DNA from: Jidongwangia harbinensis
GTDB lineage: Bacteria > Actinomycetota > Actinomycetes > Mycobacteriales > Micromonosporaceae
Assembly: GCF_020216025.1 (NCBI RefSeq)
Contig: NZ_JAIWNC010000002.1
Span: 124,001-188,000 of the forward strand
Length of the DNA stretch: 64,000 nucleotides
Direction of reading: 5' to 3'
Shown: one piece after another, positions 43,651 through 52,841 of the stretch
Layout of the letters: every line of letters starts with the position of its first letter
Position numbering within the stretch: position 1 is the first letter of the stretch
The notes under the pieces: model-generated
Told to the model about the DNA's origin: nothing
Seen by the model: only the letters and a program-made list of their open reading frames with translations
Database searches by the model: none
Made by a program: the position numbers and the translations under genes

Positions 43651-45639
43651 TCACGACTCGTGCAGGACGCGCACCCCGCCGGCGGACACCCGGAACCCGC
43701 CCGCGACCGGTGCGCCGCTGATCAGTTCGACGCCGGAACCGGGGACCGTGGCGTCCGTGTCGCCGTGGTTGACCGCGATCAGGAACGTGCCGGCGTCCCC
43801 GCGGCGGCGCACCAGTTCCATGGTGTCCGGCAGGTCCACCGGCGCGGGCAACCCGGCCTCCCGTGCCGCCGTACCGGTCAGCGCGGCCAGGTCCGCACCG
43901 GTCAGGCGGGTGGATACGTAGTATGCCCGGCCCCGGCCGGAGGAGTGCCGGGTGATCGCCGGCTGTCCGGCCGCCGGGCCGTCGGCGTAGTCCGCCAGCG
44001 CCTGCGCCCCGCGGAGCACGAGGCGCTCGCTCCACACGTCCCCGGTGCGACCGTCGTCCAGCCGCACCCGGGCGCCGGCCGGCAGCGGCAGGAACTCGTC
44101 CACGGTGAGGCCCAGCAGGTCGCGCAGCGCGCCGGGATGCCCGCCGGGGTGCACCGCGTCGTGCTCGTCGACGATGCCGGAGAAGTACGACACCAGCAGC
44201 GTCCCGCCGCCGTCGACGTACCGGTGCAGGTGCTCCGCGGCCGTCGCGGTCAGCAGGTAGCTGGCCGGCGCCACGACCAGCGGGTACGACGCCAGCGGGG
44301 CCTCCGGGTGAACGAAGTCGACGGTGCGGTGGTCACGCCACAGTGCCTCGTAGAACGCCTCCTGCCGCTCCCGGAACGCCAGCTCCCGCGACGGCCGCCA
44401 GTCCAGTTCGAGGCCCCACCAGGACTCCCAGTCCCAGAGCAGGGCCACGTCCGCGGTGACCGTGGTGCCGCGCAGGACGCCCAGCCGGCCGAGTTCGGCG
44501 CCCAGCTCCACCACCTCGCGCCAGATCCGGGTCCCGGTGCCGCCGTGCGGCAGCATCGCGGAGTGGAACTTCTCCGCGCCGGACCGCGACGCCCGCCACT
44601 GGAAGAACATCACCCCGTCGGCGCCCCGGGCCAGGTGCGCGACGCTGTTGCGGCGTAGCTCGCCGGGTTCCTTGGCGACGTTGCGGGGCTGCCAGCTGAC
44701 CGCGGACGTGGAGTGTTCCATCAGCAGCCAGGGCCGCCCGCCGGCCACCGATCGGGTGAGGTCGGCGCACAGGGCCAGCTCGATGTGGTTGTCGGCGCGC
44801 TCGGCCTGCAGGTAGTGGTCGTTGGCGACCAGGTCGACCTCGCCGGCCCAGCGCCAGTAGTCGATGTTCTTGCAGTTGGCCAGCATGAAGTTGGTGGTCA
44901 CCGGCACGCCCGGGGCGAGCCGGTGCAGGAGGTCCCGCTCGCGGCGGAAGTTCGCCAGGTGCGCGTCCGAGGAGAAGCGGGCGTAGTCGAGCTGCTGGGC
45001 CGGGTTCACCGCGGTGGGCGCGAGGACCGGGGGCTGGATCTCGGCCCAGTCGCCGTACCGCTGGCTCCAGAACGCGGTGCCCCAGGCCGCGTTGAGCGCG
45101 TCCAGGTCGCGGTACCGCCCGCGCAGCCAGTCCCGGAACGCCGCCGCGGACACCGGGCACCAGCAGGTCGCGTTGGCCTGGCCGTACTCGTTGTGGGCGT
45201 GCCAGAGCACCACCGCGGGGTGGCCGGCGTAGCGGCGCGCGAGCTGTTCGGTGATCCCGGCCGCGGCCCGTGCGTACGCCGGGGAGCTGGGGCAGAAGCT
45301 CTGCCGGGCGGCGCCGCCCAGCCGGGTGCCGTCGTGGGTGACCGGGGCCGCGTCCGGGTGCCGGTGCAGGAACCACGGTGGTGGCGCGGCGGTCGGGGTG
45401 GCCAGGTCGACCGCGATGCCGGCCCGGTGCAGCAGGTCGAGGTTGCGGTCCAGCCAGCCGAAGTCGTACCGGCCGGGGGACGGCTCCAGCATCGACCAGG
45501 CGAACACGCCGACGCTGACCAGGTTGACCCCGGCCTCGCGCATCAGCTCGACGTCTTCTTTCCACACCTGCTCGGGCCACTGTTCGGGGTTGTAGTCGCC
45601 GCCGTAGGCGATCGCGTCAAGGCCGGGGATCAGCGCCAT
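43651..45639 (-). CDS. GH42 beta-galactosidase
   Basis: A 662-aa cytoplasmic enzyme that cleaves galactose from galacto-oligosaccharides made by the GH53 enzyme. Landmarks: AYGGDYNPEQWPE at the N-terminus, WHAHNEYGQ with E151 as acid/base, LLMEHSTSAVSWQPRN with E308 as nucleophile, and a trimerisation domain in the middle (LVVAPASYLLT, GGTLLVSYFSG). No signal peptide. CGGAGT precedes the ATG, and a LacI-type operator lies just upstream. Confidence 0.96.
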   Translation of the reverse strand: MALIPGLDAIAYGGDYNPEQWPEQVWKEDVELMREAGVNLVSVGVFAWSMLEPSPGRYDFGWLDRNLDLLHRAGIAVDLATPTAAPPPWFLHRHPDAAPVTHDGTRLGGAARQSFCPSSPAYARAAAGITEQLARRYAGHPAVVLWHAHNEYGQANATCWCPVSAAAFRDWLRGRYRDLDALNAAWGTAFWSQRYGDWAEIQPPVLAPTAVNPAQQLDYARFSSDAHLANFRRERDLLHRLAPGVPVTTNFMLANCKNIDYWRWAGEVDLVANDHYLQAERADNHIELALCADLTRSVAGGRPWLLMEHSTSAVSWQPRNVAKEPGELRRNSVAHLARGADGVMFFQWRASRSGAEKFHSAMLPHGGTGTRIWREVVELGAELGRLGVLRGTTVTADVALLWDWESWWGLELDWRPSRELAFRERQEAFYEALWRDHRTVDFVHPEAPLASYPLVVAPASYLLTATAAEHLHRYVDGGGTLLVSYFSGIVDEHDAVHPGGHPGALRDLLGLTVDEFLPLPAGARVRLDDGRTGDVWSERLVLRGAQALADYADGPAAGQPAITRHSSGRGRAYYVSTRLTGADLAALTGTAAREAGLPAPVDLPDTMELVRRRGDAGTFLIAVNHGDTDATVPGSGVELISGAPVAGGFRVSAGGVRVLHES

Positions 45640-45652
45640 GTGGACTCCGAAC

Positions 45653-45666
45653 TGTAAGCGCTCACA
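45653..45666. promoter_or_regulatory. LacI-type operator before the GH42 gene
   Basis: TGTAAGCGCTCACA, a variant of the TGGGAGCGCTCCCA palindrome, 14 bases upstream of the GH42 ATG. Paired with the site at 45754, about 100 bases away, in the divergent spacer. Confidence 0.65.
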
Positions 45667-45669
45667 ACG

Positions 45670-45683
45670 TCATCCATGGATGA
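45670..45683. promoter_or_regulatory. Perfect 14-bp palindrome in the galactan divergent spacer
   Basis: TCATCCATGGATGA is fully self-complementary and lies four bases from the LacI-type site. Its sequence is unrelated to that operator, so a second regulator may bind here. Confidence 0.4.
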
Positions 45684-45753
45684 TTACACAGGACTGAGCT
45701 GCTGTGTTCGGCGAAAAACGCGGCCTTGACACGACCAAAGTGGACCACGAGGC

Positions 45754-45767
45754 TGGGAGCGCTCACA
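45754..45767. promoter_or_regulatory. LacI-type operator before the galactan ABC genes
   Basis: TGGGAGCGCTCACA matches the CebR-like consensus at all but one position and lies 23 bases before the binding-protein ATG. A TTGACA at 45726-45731 may be the -35 of the promoter it controls. Confidence 0.7.
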
Positions 45768-45790
45768 GTCGATACGGCAGAGGACTCCCC

Positions 45791-46935
45791 ATGCAGCGTT
45801 CGAAACTCGGCGCCGGTCTCCTCGCGGCCCTGCTCGCCGCCGGACTCACCACCGCCTGCACCGGCGACTCCGGCGGCGGCGGCACCGCGGCCGATTCCAC
45901 CGGCAAGGCCGAACTGTCGTTCTGGTCCTGGGCGCCGAACATCGAGAAGACGGTCGACGCCTGGAACGCCGCCAACCCGGACATCCACGTCACGCTGAGC
46001 AAGCAGGCCGGGGGCGGCGACATCGTCACCAAGCTGCTCACCGCGGCCCGGGCCGGCAACCCGCCCGACCTGGCCCAGGTCGAGTACCAGGCGCTGCCCA
46101 CGCTGGTCAGCAACGACGTCCTGGCCGACATCGCGGAGCCGGCGCGCCCGGTGCGCGACAAGTTCGCCGACGGCGTCTGGCAGCAGGTCACGCTCGGCAC
46201 CGACGCGGTGTACGCGATCCCCCAGGACTCCGGCCCGATGATGCTCTACTACCGCGCCGACCTGTTCAGCCGGTACGGCCTGACCGTGCCGCAGACCTGG
46301 GACGAGTTCGCGCAGACCGCCCGTACCCTCCGGCGGAAGGACCCGAAGAAGTTCCTGACCACGTTCTCGGCCAACGACCCGGGCTGGTTCGCCGGCCTGG
46401 CGCAGCAGGCCGGCGCGTCGTGGTGGGCGGTCGACGGCGAGTCCTGGAAGGTCACCGTCAACGACCCGGCCACCCGCAAGGTCGCCGACTACTGGCACGG
46501 CCTGGTACGCGACGGCGTCATCGACAACCGGCCGATGTACACCCCGGAGTGGAACAAGGCCCTCAACGACGGCACGCTGCTCGCCTGGCCCAGCGCGGTG
46601 TGGGCGCCCGGCGTCCTGACCCGGCCGCCACCGACCTGCTGATCGGTCAGAGCGGCATCTACCCGGCCGCCCGCGACGCCCAGTCCAGCAGGCTGCTGCA
46701 GCAGCCGCCGGCCTTCTTCGGTCAGCAGAAGGACTTCTACGCCACCGCCAAGGCCATCGCGGACACCGCCGGCGGCTTCACCTGGGGCCCGAACGTCAAC
46801 GTCACCTACGACGTCTACAAGGACGCCTTCGGCAAGGCGATCACCGGGCGGACACCGTTCGCCGGGGCGCTCGACACCATGCAGACCGCCACCGTGGCCG
46901 ACATGCGGAAGAACGGCTTCACGGTCACCAGCTGA
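45791..46935 (+). pseudogene. ABC sugar-binding lipoprotein gene, broken by internal deletion and frameshift
   Basis: The first 283 codons read as a CUT1 sugar-binding lipoprotein: lipobox LTTAC, LSFWSWAPNIEKTVDAWNAANP, PDLAQVEYQALPTLV, PMMLYYRADLFSRYGLTVPQTWDE, AVWAPGVLT; the frame then stops at 46642. From about 46618 the family continues in another frame: DPAATDLLIGQSGIYPAARDAQ, FFGQQKDFYATAKAIAD and a normal C-terminus ending FTVTS. Between GVL and DPAAT the roughly 55-residue segment normally present (KWAMAPLPQW...GGSATAV region) is missing, so a deletion joined the two halves out of frame near 46613-46620. The joined span is 1145 bases, about 380 codons, against 430-440 in intact relatives. 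A sequencing error alone could not explain the missing segment. Confidence 0.8.
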
Positions 46936-46946
46936 GGAGAGAACCG

Positions 46947-47882
46947 ATGACATCGGCCGTCCGCGGCCGGTCGCGCAGAGGTACGGCGTCCCGCGGGGTG
47001 CCGTACCTCTTCCTCGCACCGGCCGTGCTGCTCTTCACCCTGTTCCTGCTGCTGCCGATCGGATACGCGGTGTACCTGAGCCTCCGCCGGGTCAAGGTCA
47101 GCGGCCTCGGTCTGGGGCGCGGCTCCCGTACCGAGATCTTCGCCGGCCTGGCCAACTACCGCGCCGCACTGTCCGATCCGGAACTGTGGAGCAGCGCGGT
47201 CCGGGTGCTCGCCTACGGCGCGCTGCTACTGCCCACCATGCTCGGTCTCGCGCTGCTGTTCGCGCTGCTGCTGGACCGGCCCCGGGTCCGGCTGCGACGG
47301 TTCGCCCGGCTGGCCATCTTCCTGCCGTACGCGGTCCCGGGCGTCATCGCCAGCATGCTGTGGGGCTTCCTGTACCTGCCCGCGGTGAGCCCGTTCACCG
47401 ACCTGGCCGGCCGGTTCGGGCTGCCCGCCGCCGACCCGCTGAGCGGCGACTCGGTGCTGTTCGCGATCGTCAACATCGGGGTCTGGGGCGGCGTCGGCTT
47501 CAACATGATCGTGCTCTACACCGCGCTGCGCGCCGTCCCGCCGGAGCTGTACGAGTCGGCCCGCCTGGACGGGTGCGGCGAATGGCAGCTGGCCTGGCGC
47601 ATCAAGATTCCGCTGCTGGTGCCGGCGCTGATCATGACCACGGTGTTCTCGCTCATCGCCACGCTGCAGGTGTTCACCGAGCCGCTGACCGTGCGTTCGC
47701 TGACCAACTCGATCTCCTCCACCTGGACGCCGTTGATGAAGGTCTACCGGGACGCGTTCGCGCAGAACGACCTCTACTCCGCCGCCGCCAGTTCGGTGCT
47801 GATCGCGCTGGTCACCCTGGTCCTGTCGGTCGGCTTCCTGCGGCTGGCCGGGCGCCGCTCGTTCGGCGGTGAGCAGCAGTGA
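46947..47882 (+). CDS. ABC sugar transporter permease (MalF type), galactan locus
   Basis: A 311-aa permease with six helices. EAA loop: VPPELYESARLDGCGEWQLAWRIKIPLLVP. GAGGAGAG precedes the ATG by several bases. Eleven bases after the broken binding-protein gene. Still intact, although its cognate receptor seems lost. Confidence 0.94.
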   Translation: MTSAVRGRSRRGTASRGVPYLFLAPAVLLFTLFLLLPIGYAVYLSLRRVKVSGLGLGRGSRTEIFAGLANYRAALSDPELWSSAVRVLAYGALLLPTMLGLALLFALLLDRPRVRLRRFARLAIFLPYAVPGVIASMLWGFLYLPAVSPFTDLAGRFGLPAADPLSGDSVLFAIVNIGVWGGVGFNMIVLYTALRAVPPELYESARLDGCGEWQLAWRIKIPLLVPALIMTTVFSLIATLQVFTEPLTVRSLTNSISSTWTPLMKVYRDAFAQNDLYSAAASSVLIALVTLVLSVGFLRLAGRRSFGGEQQ

Positions 47883-48715
47883 GGCGAGCCCGCACCGCCT
47901 GGCTGCCGACCGCGGTGCTGGTCCTGGGCGCGGTCTACTGCCTCTTACCGGTGCTCTGGGTGCTGGTCGCCGCCACCAAGAGCGGTTCGTCGCTGTTCAC
48001 CACGTTCACCTTCGCCCCCGGCGGGGACCTGGTGGCCAACCTGACGGACCTGTCCGGGTACGGCGGCGGCCTGTACTGGCGCTGGCTGCTCAACACGGTG
48101 CTGTACGCGGGCGTCGGCGGCGCGCTGTCCGCGCTGGTCTCCGGGCTGTCCGGCTACACGCTGGCCAAGTTCCGCTTCGCCGGGCGCGACGCGCTGTTCA
48201 CCATCCTGCTGGCCGGGGTGCTGGTGCCCGGGGTGACGCTGGCGATCCCGCAGTACCTGCTGCTCGCCGAGGCCGGCCTCACCGACACCTACTGGGCCGT
48301 GCTGCTGCCCAGCATCATCAGCCCGTACGGCATCTACCTGGCCCGGATCTACGCCGCCGCGGCGGTGCCGGACACGGTGGTCGAGGCGGCCCGCACCGAC
48401 GGCGCCGGCGAGTGGGCCATCTTCCGCCGGGTGGCGCTGCCGATGATGGCGCCCGGCCTGGTCATCGTGTTCCTGTTCCAGTTCGTCGCGATCTGGAACA
48501 ACTTCCTGCTGCCGTTCGTGATGCTCTCCTCGGACCGCAGGTTCCCGGTCACCGTGGGCCTGTTCACGCTGCTCAACCAGGGTCAGACCGTGCCGGCTTT
48601 GTACCGCGTGGTGATCACCGGTGTGCTGCTGTCCGTGCTGCCGCTGATCGCGCTGTTCCTCAGCCTGCAGCGGTTCTGGCGCGTCGACCTGATGTCCGGC
48701 GCGGTCAAGGGATGA
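47879..48715 (+). CDS. ABC sugar transporter permease (MalG type), galactan locus
   Basis: A 278-aa permease with six helices and EAA loop VPDTVVEAARTDGAGEWAIFRRVALPMMAP. GTG overlaps the previous stop as GTGA. The expected import function is for galacto-oligosaccharides, given GH42, GH53 and the LacI gene around it. Confidence 0.94.
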   Translation: MRRARTAWLPTAVLVLGAVYCLLPVLWVLVAATKSGSSLFTTFTFAPGGDLVANLTDLSGYGGGLYWRWLLNTVLYAGVGGALSALVSGLSGYTLAKFRFAGRDALFTILLAGVLVPGVTLAIPQYLLLAEAGLTDTYWAVLLPSIISPYGIYLARIYAAAAVPDTVVEAARTDGAGEWAIFRRVALPMMAPGLVIVFLFQFVAIWNNFLLPFVMLSSDRRFPVTVGLFTLLNQGQTVPALYRVVITGVLLSVLPLIALFLSLQRFWRVDLMSGAVKG

Positions 48716-48755
48716 CGCCTCCCGGCTGCGCCGCCCGGCGGGCACCGGACAGAAT

Positions 48756-49793
48756 GTGACCGTGACCGAGCCCCACCGCGCCCGCGGCAGCCGCATCTCA
48801 CCCGCGCGGCCCACCATGGACGACGTCGCCGCGGTGGCCGGGGTGTCCCGGGGCACGGTCTCGCGCTTCCTCAACGGCGGGCACAACGTCAGCCGGTCCG
48901 CCCGGGAGGCGGTCGAGCGCGCCATCCGCAAGACCGGGTACGTGGTGAACCAGCACGCCCGCAGCCTGGTCACCCAGCGGGCCGGCTCGGTGGCGTTCAT
49001 CCTCTCCGAGCCGCAGGACCGCCTCTTCGAGGACCCGAACTTCAACAACCTGCTGCGCGGCTGCACCCAGGTCCTCGCCGACCACGACATCACGCTGCTG
49101 CTCACGGTCGCGGCCACCGACGCCGACCGGGTCCGGATCGGCCGCTGGGTCACCGCCGGTCACGTCGACGGCGCACTGCTGATCTCCAACCACCTGGGCA
49201 GCCCGCTGCTCGGCGACCTGAAGGAACGCGGCCTGCCGGTGGTGGTCTGCGGTCGCCCGCTCGGCCACGAACGCGACGTCAGCTACGCGGCCGCGGACGA
49301 CCGCGACGGCGCGCGGCAGATGGTCGAGTACCTGCGCTCCCGGGGCCACCGGCGGATCGGCATCGTCACCGGCCCGCTGGACACCTCCGGCGGCGTGGAT
49401 CGTCTGGACGGCTACCGCGACGTGCTCGGGGCCGCCGATCCGGCGCTGGTGGTGTCCGGCGACTACACCCAGGCCTCCGGCGAGGCGGCGACCGCGAAGC
49501 TGCTGGACCAGGCGCCGGACCTGGACGCGATCTTCGTCTGCTCGGATCTGATGGCGGCCGGCGCGGTCGCCGCGCTGCACCGGGCCGGGCGGCGGGTGCC
49601 GCAGGACGTCGCGGTCGGCGGTTTCGACGACTCCAAGGTGGCCACCACCACGACGCCGTCGCTCACCACGATCCGGCAGCCGTGGATGCGGCTCAGCGCG
49701 GAGATGGTGCGGCTGCTCCTGGCCCGGGTGGACGGTGAGGACCCGGCCGCGGTCCTGCTCCCCACCGAACTGGTGGTCCGCGACTCCGCCTGA
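48756..49793 (+). CDS. LacI-family repressor of the galactan locus
   Basis: A 345-aa repressor. N-terminal HTH TMDDVAAVAGVSRGTVSRFLNGGHNVSRSAREAVERAI, hinge helix QHARSLVTQRAG, then a sugar-binding periplasmic-protein-like domain (VAFILSEPQDRLFEDP, DGALLISNHLG, GFDDSKVATTTTPSLTTIRQP). GTG start at 48756 or 48762. Its HTH composition and the sites at 45653, 45754 and 49826 fit a CebR/GanR-like regulator recognising TGGGAGCGCTCCCA. Confidence 0.93.
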   Translation: MTVTEPHRARGSRISPARPTMDDVAAVAGVSRGTVSRFLNGGHNVSRSAREAVERAIRKTGYVVNQHARSLVTQRAGSVAFILSEPQDRLFEDPNFNNLLRGCTQVLADHDITLLLTVAATDADRVRIGRWVTAGHVDGALLISNHLGSPLLGDLKERGLPVVVCGRPLGHERDVSYAAADDRDGARQMVEYLRSRGHRRIGIVTGPLDTSGGVDRLDGYRDVLGAADPALVVSGDYTQASGEAATAKLLDQAPDLDAIFVCSDLMAAGAVAALHRAGRRVPQDVAVGGFDDSKVATTTTPSLTTIRQPWMRLSAEMVRLLLARVDGEDPAAVLLPTELVVRDSA

Positions 49794-49825
49794 CCGGCGC
49801 CGAAGACCGCACGATACGACGAGCA

Positions 49826-49839
49826 TTGGAGCGCTCCCA
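49826..49839. promoter_or_regulatory. LacI-type operator before the FAD oxidoreductase gene
   Basis: TTGGAGCGCTCCCA matches TGGGAGCGCTCCCA at 13 of 14 positions. It lies 33 bases after the lacI-type stop and 17 bases before the ATG at 49857, so the oxidoreductase may belong to the same regulon. Confidence 0.6.
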
Positions 49840-49856
49840 TCACTTAGCGTTGCCTG

Positions 49857-51179
49857 ATGGAGTCTGTCCGTAACGCAGTGGTGCTCGGTGCCAGCCTGGC
49901 CGGGCTGGCCACCGCCAAGGTGCTCAGCGAGGTGTACGACACGGTCACGGTCGTCGATCGCGACCAGCTGCCGGAGCGGCCCGGCCCGCGCCGGGGCGTG
50001 CCGCAGTCCCGGCAGTTGCACGTCGTGCTGGCCCGCGGCCGTCAGGACCTGGACAGCCTGTTCGACGGGCTCAGCGACGAACTCGGTGCGCGCGGCGCGC
50101 CGCAGGTCGACATCAACCACCAGGTGCACTGGCTCAACGACGGCTACCGGATGCGCCGCGCGCACTCCGGCCTGATCGGGGTCGGGGTCAGCCGCCCGCT
50201 GCTGGAGCACGTGGTCCGGGAGCGTGTGCGGCGGCTGTCCAACGTGCGGTTCCGGTGCGGCGCCGCGGCGTCCGAGCTGTGCACCACCGACGACCGGACC
50301 CGGGTGGTCGGCGTCCAGGTCACCCCGCGCGACGGCGCGCCGTACCCGATCGACGCGGACCTGGTGGTGGACGCCTGCGGGCGGTCCTCGCGGACCCCGG
50401 CCTGGCTCACCGCGCTGGGGTACCCGGCGCCGCCGGAACGGCGCGTGAGGATCGACATCACCTACGCCACCCGCCTCTACCGGCGCGAGCCGCACCACCT
50501 CGGCGGGCGGCTGGGGGCGCTCACCAACGCGGTGCCGGAGCGGCCCCGGACCGGAGTGGTCGCCGCCCAGGAGGACGACACGTTCGCGGTCGCGCTGTGC
50601 GGCGTGCTCGGCGACGAACCACCCCTGGACCCCGACGGATACCTGCGGTTCGCCGAGTCGCTGGGGGTACCGGAGATCACCGAACTGGTCCACGACGCCA
50701 CCCCGATCGGCCCGCCGGTGCGGATGCGGTTCCCGGCCAGCGTCCGCCGCCGGTACGAACGGCTGCGCCGCTTCCCGGCCGGCCACCTGGTCGTCGGCGA
50801 CGCGCTGTGCAGCTTCAATCCGGTGTACGGCCAGGGCATCACGGTCGCCACCGCGGAAGCCGTGCTGCTCCGGGACCTGCTGCGCACCGGCCGGACCGAC
50901 CTGTGGCGGCGGTTCTTCCGGGGCGCCGCCCGGATCATCGACGGGCCGTGGGACATCGCGGTCGGGACCGACCTGCGCTTCCCGGCGGTCCAGGGCCGGC
51001 GCACCCCGAAGATCAGGTTCATCAACGCGTACGTGCACCGGCTGCACGCCGCCGCCCGGCGCGACCCGGTGCTGGGCGCCGCGTTCCTGCGGGTCCTCAA
51101 TCTGGTCGACCCGCCGGCCCGGCTGCTGCGCCCGGCGATCGCGATTCGGGTAGTGCGCGGCGGGTGGCGACCGGTCTAG
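49857..51179 (+). CDS. FAD-dependent monooxygenase/oxidoreductase (PHBH-like fold)
   Basis: A 440-aa flavoprotein. FAD-binding motif VVLGASLAGLATAKVLSE at the N-terminus (GxGxxG variant), RQLHVVLARGRQDLDSLF, DLVVDACGRSSRTPAWL (the DG-type motif) and the second FAD contact GHLVVGDALCSFNPVYGQGITVATAEAVLLRDLL. Such proteins resemble aromatic or isoprenoid hydroxylases and saccharopine-like oxidoreductases; substrate not deducible. Not evidently related to galactan use, but a LacI-type operator precedes it. Confidence 0.88.
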   Translation: MESVRNAVVLGASLAGLATAKVLSEVYDTVTVVDRDQLPERPGPRRGVPQSRQLHVVLARGRQDLDSLFDGLSDELGARGAPQVDINHQVHWLNDGYRMRRAHSGLIGVGVSRPLLEHVVRERVRRLSNVRFRCGAAASELCTTDDRTRVVGVQVTPRDGAPYPIDADLVVDACGRSSRTPAWLTALGYPAPPERRVRIDITYATRLYRREPHHLGGRLGALTNAVPERPRTGVVAAQEDDTFAVALCGVLGDEPPLDPDGYLRFAESLGVPEITELVHDATPIGPPVRMRFPASVRRRYERLRRFPAGHLVVGDALCSFNPVYGQGITVATAEAVLLRDLLRTGRTDLWRRFFRGAARIIDGPWDIAVGTDLRFPAVQGRRTPKIRFINAYVHRLHAAARRDPVLGAAFLRVLNLVDPPARLLRPAIAIRVVRGGWRPV

Positions 51180-51233
51180 CATCGGATGATCGAGATCACT
51201 CGATGGGCCCACGCGACGCAGCGGGAGGTCACC

Positions 51234-52841
51234 GTGTCCGCACCCGACGAAGCCACCGAGACCCGGACCGACATCGACGGCGCGCTGCTCGGCGGCGCCA
51301 CCTACCGCAGCCTCGGCGAACAACAGCTGTCACCGGCCGAGGAACGCTTCGAGCGCAACCGCCGTACCGTCGGGCTCTTCCTGGCGCCGCTCGTCGCGCT
51401 GATCTTCCTGGCCCTGCCGCTCGACCTGCCGCCCAGCCAGCAGACCCTGGCCGGGCTGCTGCTCGGCGTCATCGTCCTGTGGGTCACCGAGCCGGTGCCC
51501 ATCCCGATCGGCGGCCTGATCGGCGTCGCCCTCGTGGTCATGATGGGCGTCGCCCCGGCCGCCGACGTGCTGGCGCCGTTCGGATCGTCCACCGTGTTCA
51601 CGTTCATCGGCGCGTTCATCCTGGCGCAGGCCATGCTCAAGCACGGGCTGGCCCGGCGCTTCGCGTTCCGGGTGCTGTCGCTGCCCGGCGTCGGCCGCAC
51701 CACACCGCGGGTGATCATCGCGTTCGGCGCCATCACCTGCCTGCTGTCCGCGTTCGTGTCGAACACCGCCACGGTCGCCATGCTGCTGCCCACCGCGCTC
51801 GGCATCCTCTCGGTGATCGCCAAGCTGATGCAGGACCGCGGGGTGGTCCGACCCGGCTTCGACCCGACCCGGTTGCGCGTCGGTGCCGCGCTGATGCTCA
51901 TGCTGGCGTACGGCGCCAGCGTCGGCGGGCTGCTCACCCCGGTCGGCACGCCGCCCAACCTGATCGGCCGCGGGCTGATCGAGGAGGCCACCGGGGAACG
52001 CATCTCGTTCGCCCAGTGGATGGCCGTCGCGGCCCCGATCTGCCTCGGCATGTTCGTGATCCTCGCGCTCGTGCTGCTGCTGCTCAACAAGCCGGAGATC
52101 CGGCAGATCGAGGGCGTCGAGTCCTATGTGGTCGCCGAGCGGGCCCAGCTCGGGCCGCTGTCCCGGGCCGAGCGCAACACGCTGATCGCGTTCGGCGTCA
52201 CGGTCACGCTGTGGATCGTGCCGGGCATCGTGGCGCTGATCGCCGGCAACGACTCGGCCGTGTACGAGACGGTCAGCGGCCGGCTCAACGAGGGCATCGT
52301 GGCCGTCTTCGGCGCGTCCCTGCTGTTCCTGCTGCCCACCGACTGGCGGCAACGCGAGTTCACGCTGAACTGGAGCGACGCCGCCCGGATCGACTGGGGC
52401 ACGATCGTGCTGTTCGGCACCGGCATCATCTTCGGCTCGCTGCTCGAGGACACCGGCCTGGCCGAGCGGATCGGCAACAGCAGCGCCGACGCGCTCGGAC
52501 TGTCCAGCATGTTCGCGGTCACCGCGTTCGCCGTGGTGCTGGCCATCGTCATCTCCGAGACCACCAGCAACACCGCGTCCGCCGCGGTGGTCGTCCCGAT
52601 CATCATCCCGATCGCGATCGCCACCGGGAACGACCCGTTCGTGCCGGCCCTGGCCGCCACGTTCGCCGCGTCGTTCGGGTTCATGCTGCCGGTGTCCACC
52701 CCGCAGAACGCGGTGGTCTACGGCTCCGGCGTGGTACCGATCACCACGATGATCCGCTCCGGCATCTCGTTCGACGTCCTCGGCGCGATCCTCATCCTGC
52801 TGCTCCTGCCGCTGATGGTGGCCGCCGTGGGGATCGGATGA
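51234..52841 (+). CDS. SLC13/DASS-family anion (dicarboxylate) transporter
   Basis: A 535-aa membrane transporter. GTG at 51234 is preferred because GGGAGG lies five bases upstream; an ATG at 51186 is in frame but has no RBS. After an acidic N-terminal tail there are about 12 hydrophobic segments. Family motifs: ITCLLSAFVSNTATVAMLLP and LLTPVGTPPNLIGRGLIEEAT in the first half, VISETTSNTASAAVVVPIIIP and LPVSTPQNAVVYGSG in the second (SNT and TPxN substrate loops of inverted repeats). Imports C4-dicarboxylates with sodium. Overlaps the dehydrogenase gene by 4 bases. Confidence 0.94.
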   Translation: MSAPDEATETRTDIDGALLGGATYRSLGEQQLSPAEERFERNRRTVGLFLAPLVALIFLALPLDLPPSQQTLAGLLLGVIVLWVTEPVPIPIGGLIGVALVVMMGVAPAADVLAPFGSSTVFTFIGAFILAQAMLKHGLARRFAFRVLSLPGVGRTTPRVIIAFGAITCLLSAFVSNTATVAMLLPTALGILSVIAKLMQDRGVVRPGFDPTRLRVGAALMLMLAYGASVGGLLTPVGTPPNLIGRGLIEEATGERISFAQWMAVAAPICLGMFVILALVLLLLNKPEIRQIEGVESYVVAERAQLGPLSRAERNTLIAFGVTVTLWIVPGIVALIAGNDSAVYETVSGRLNEGIVAVFGASLLFLLPTDWRQREFTLNWSDAARIDWGTIVLFGTGIIFGSLLEDTGLAERIGNSSADALGLSSMFAVTAFAVVLAIVISETTSNTASAAVVVPIIIPIAIATGNDPFVPALAATFAASFGFMLPVSTPQNAVVYGSGVVPITTMIRSGISFDVLGAILILLLLPLMVAAVGIG

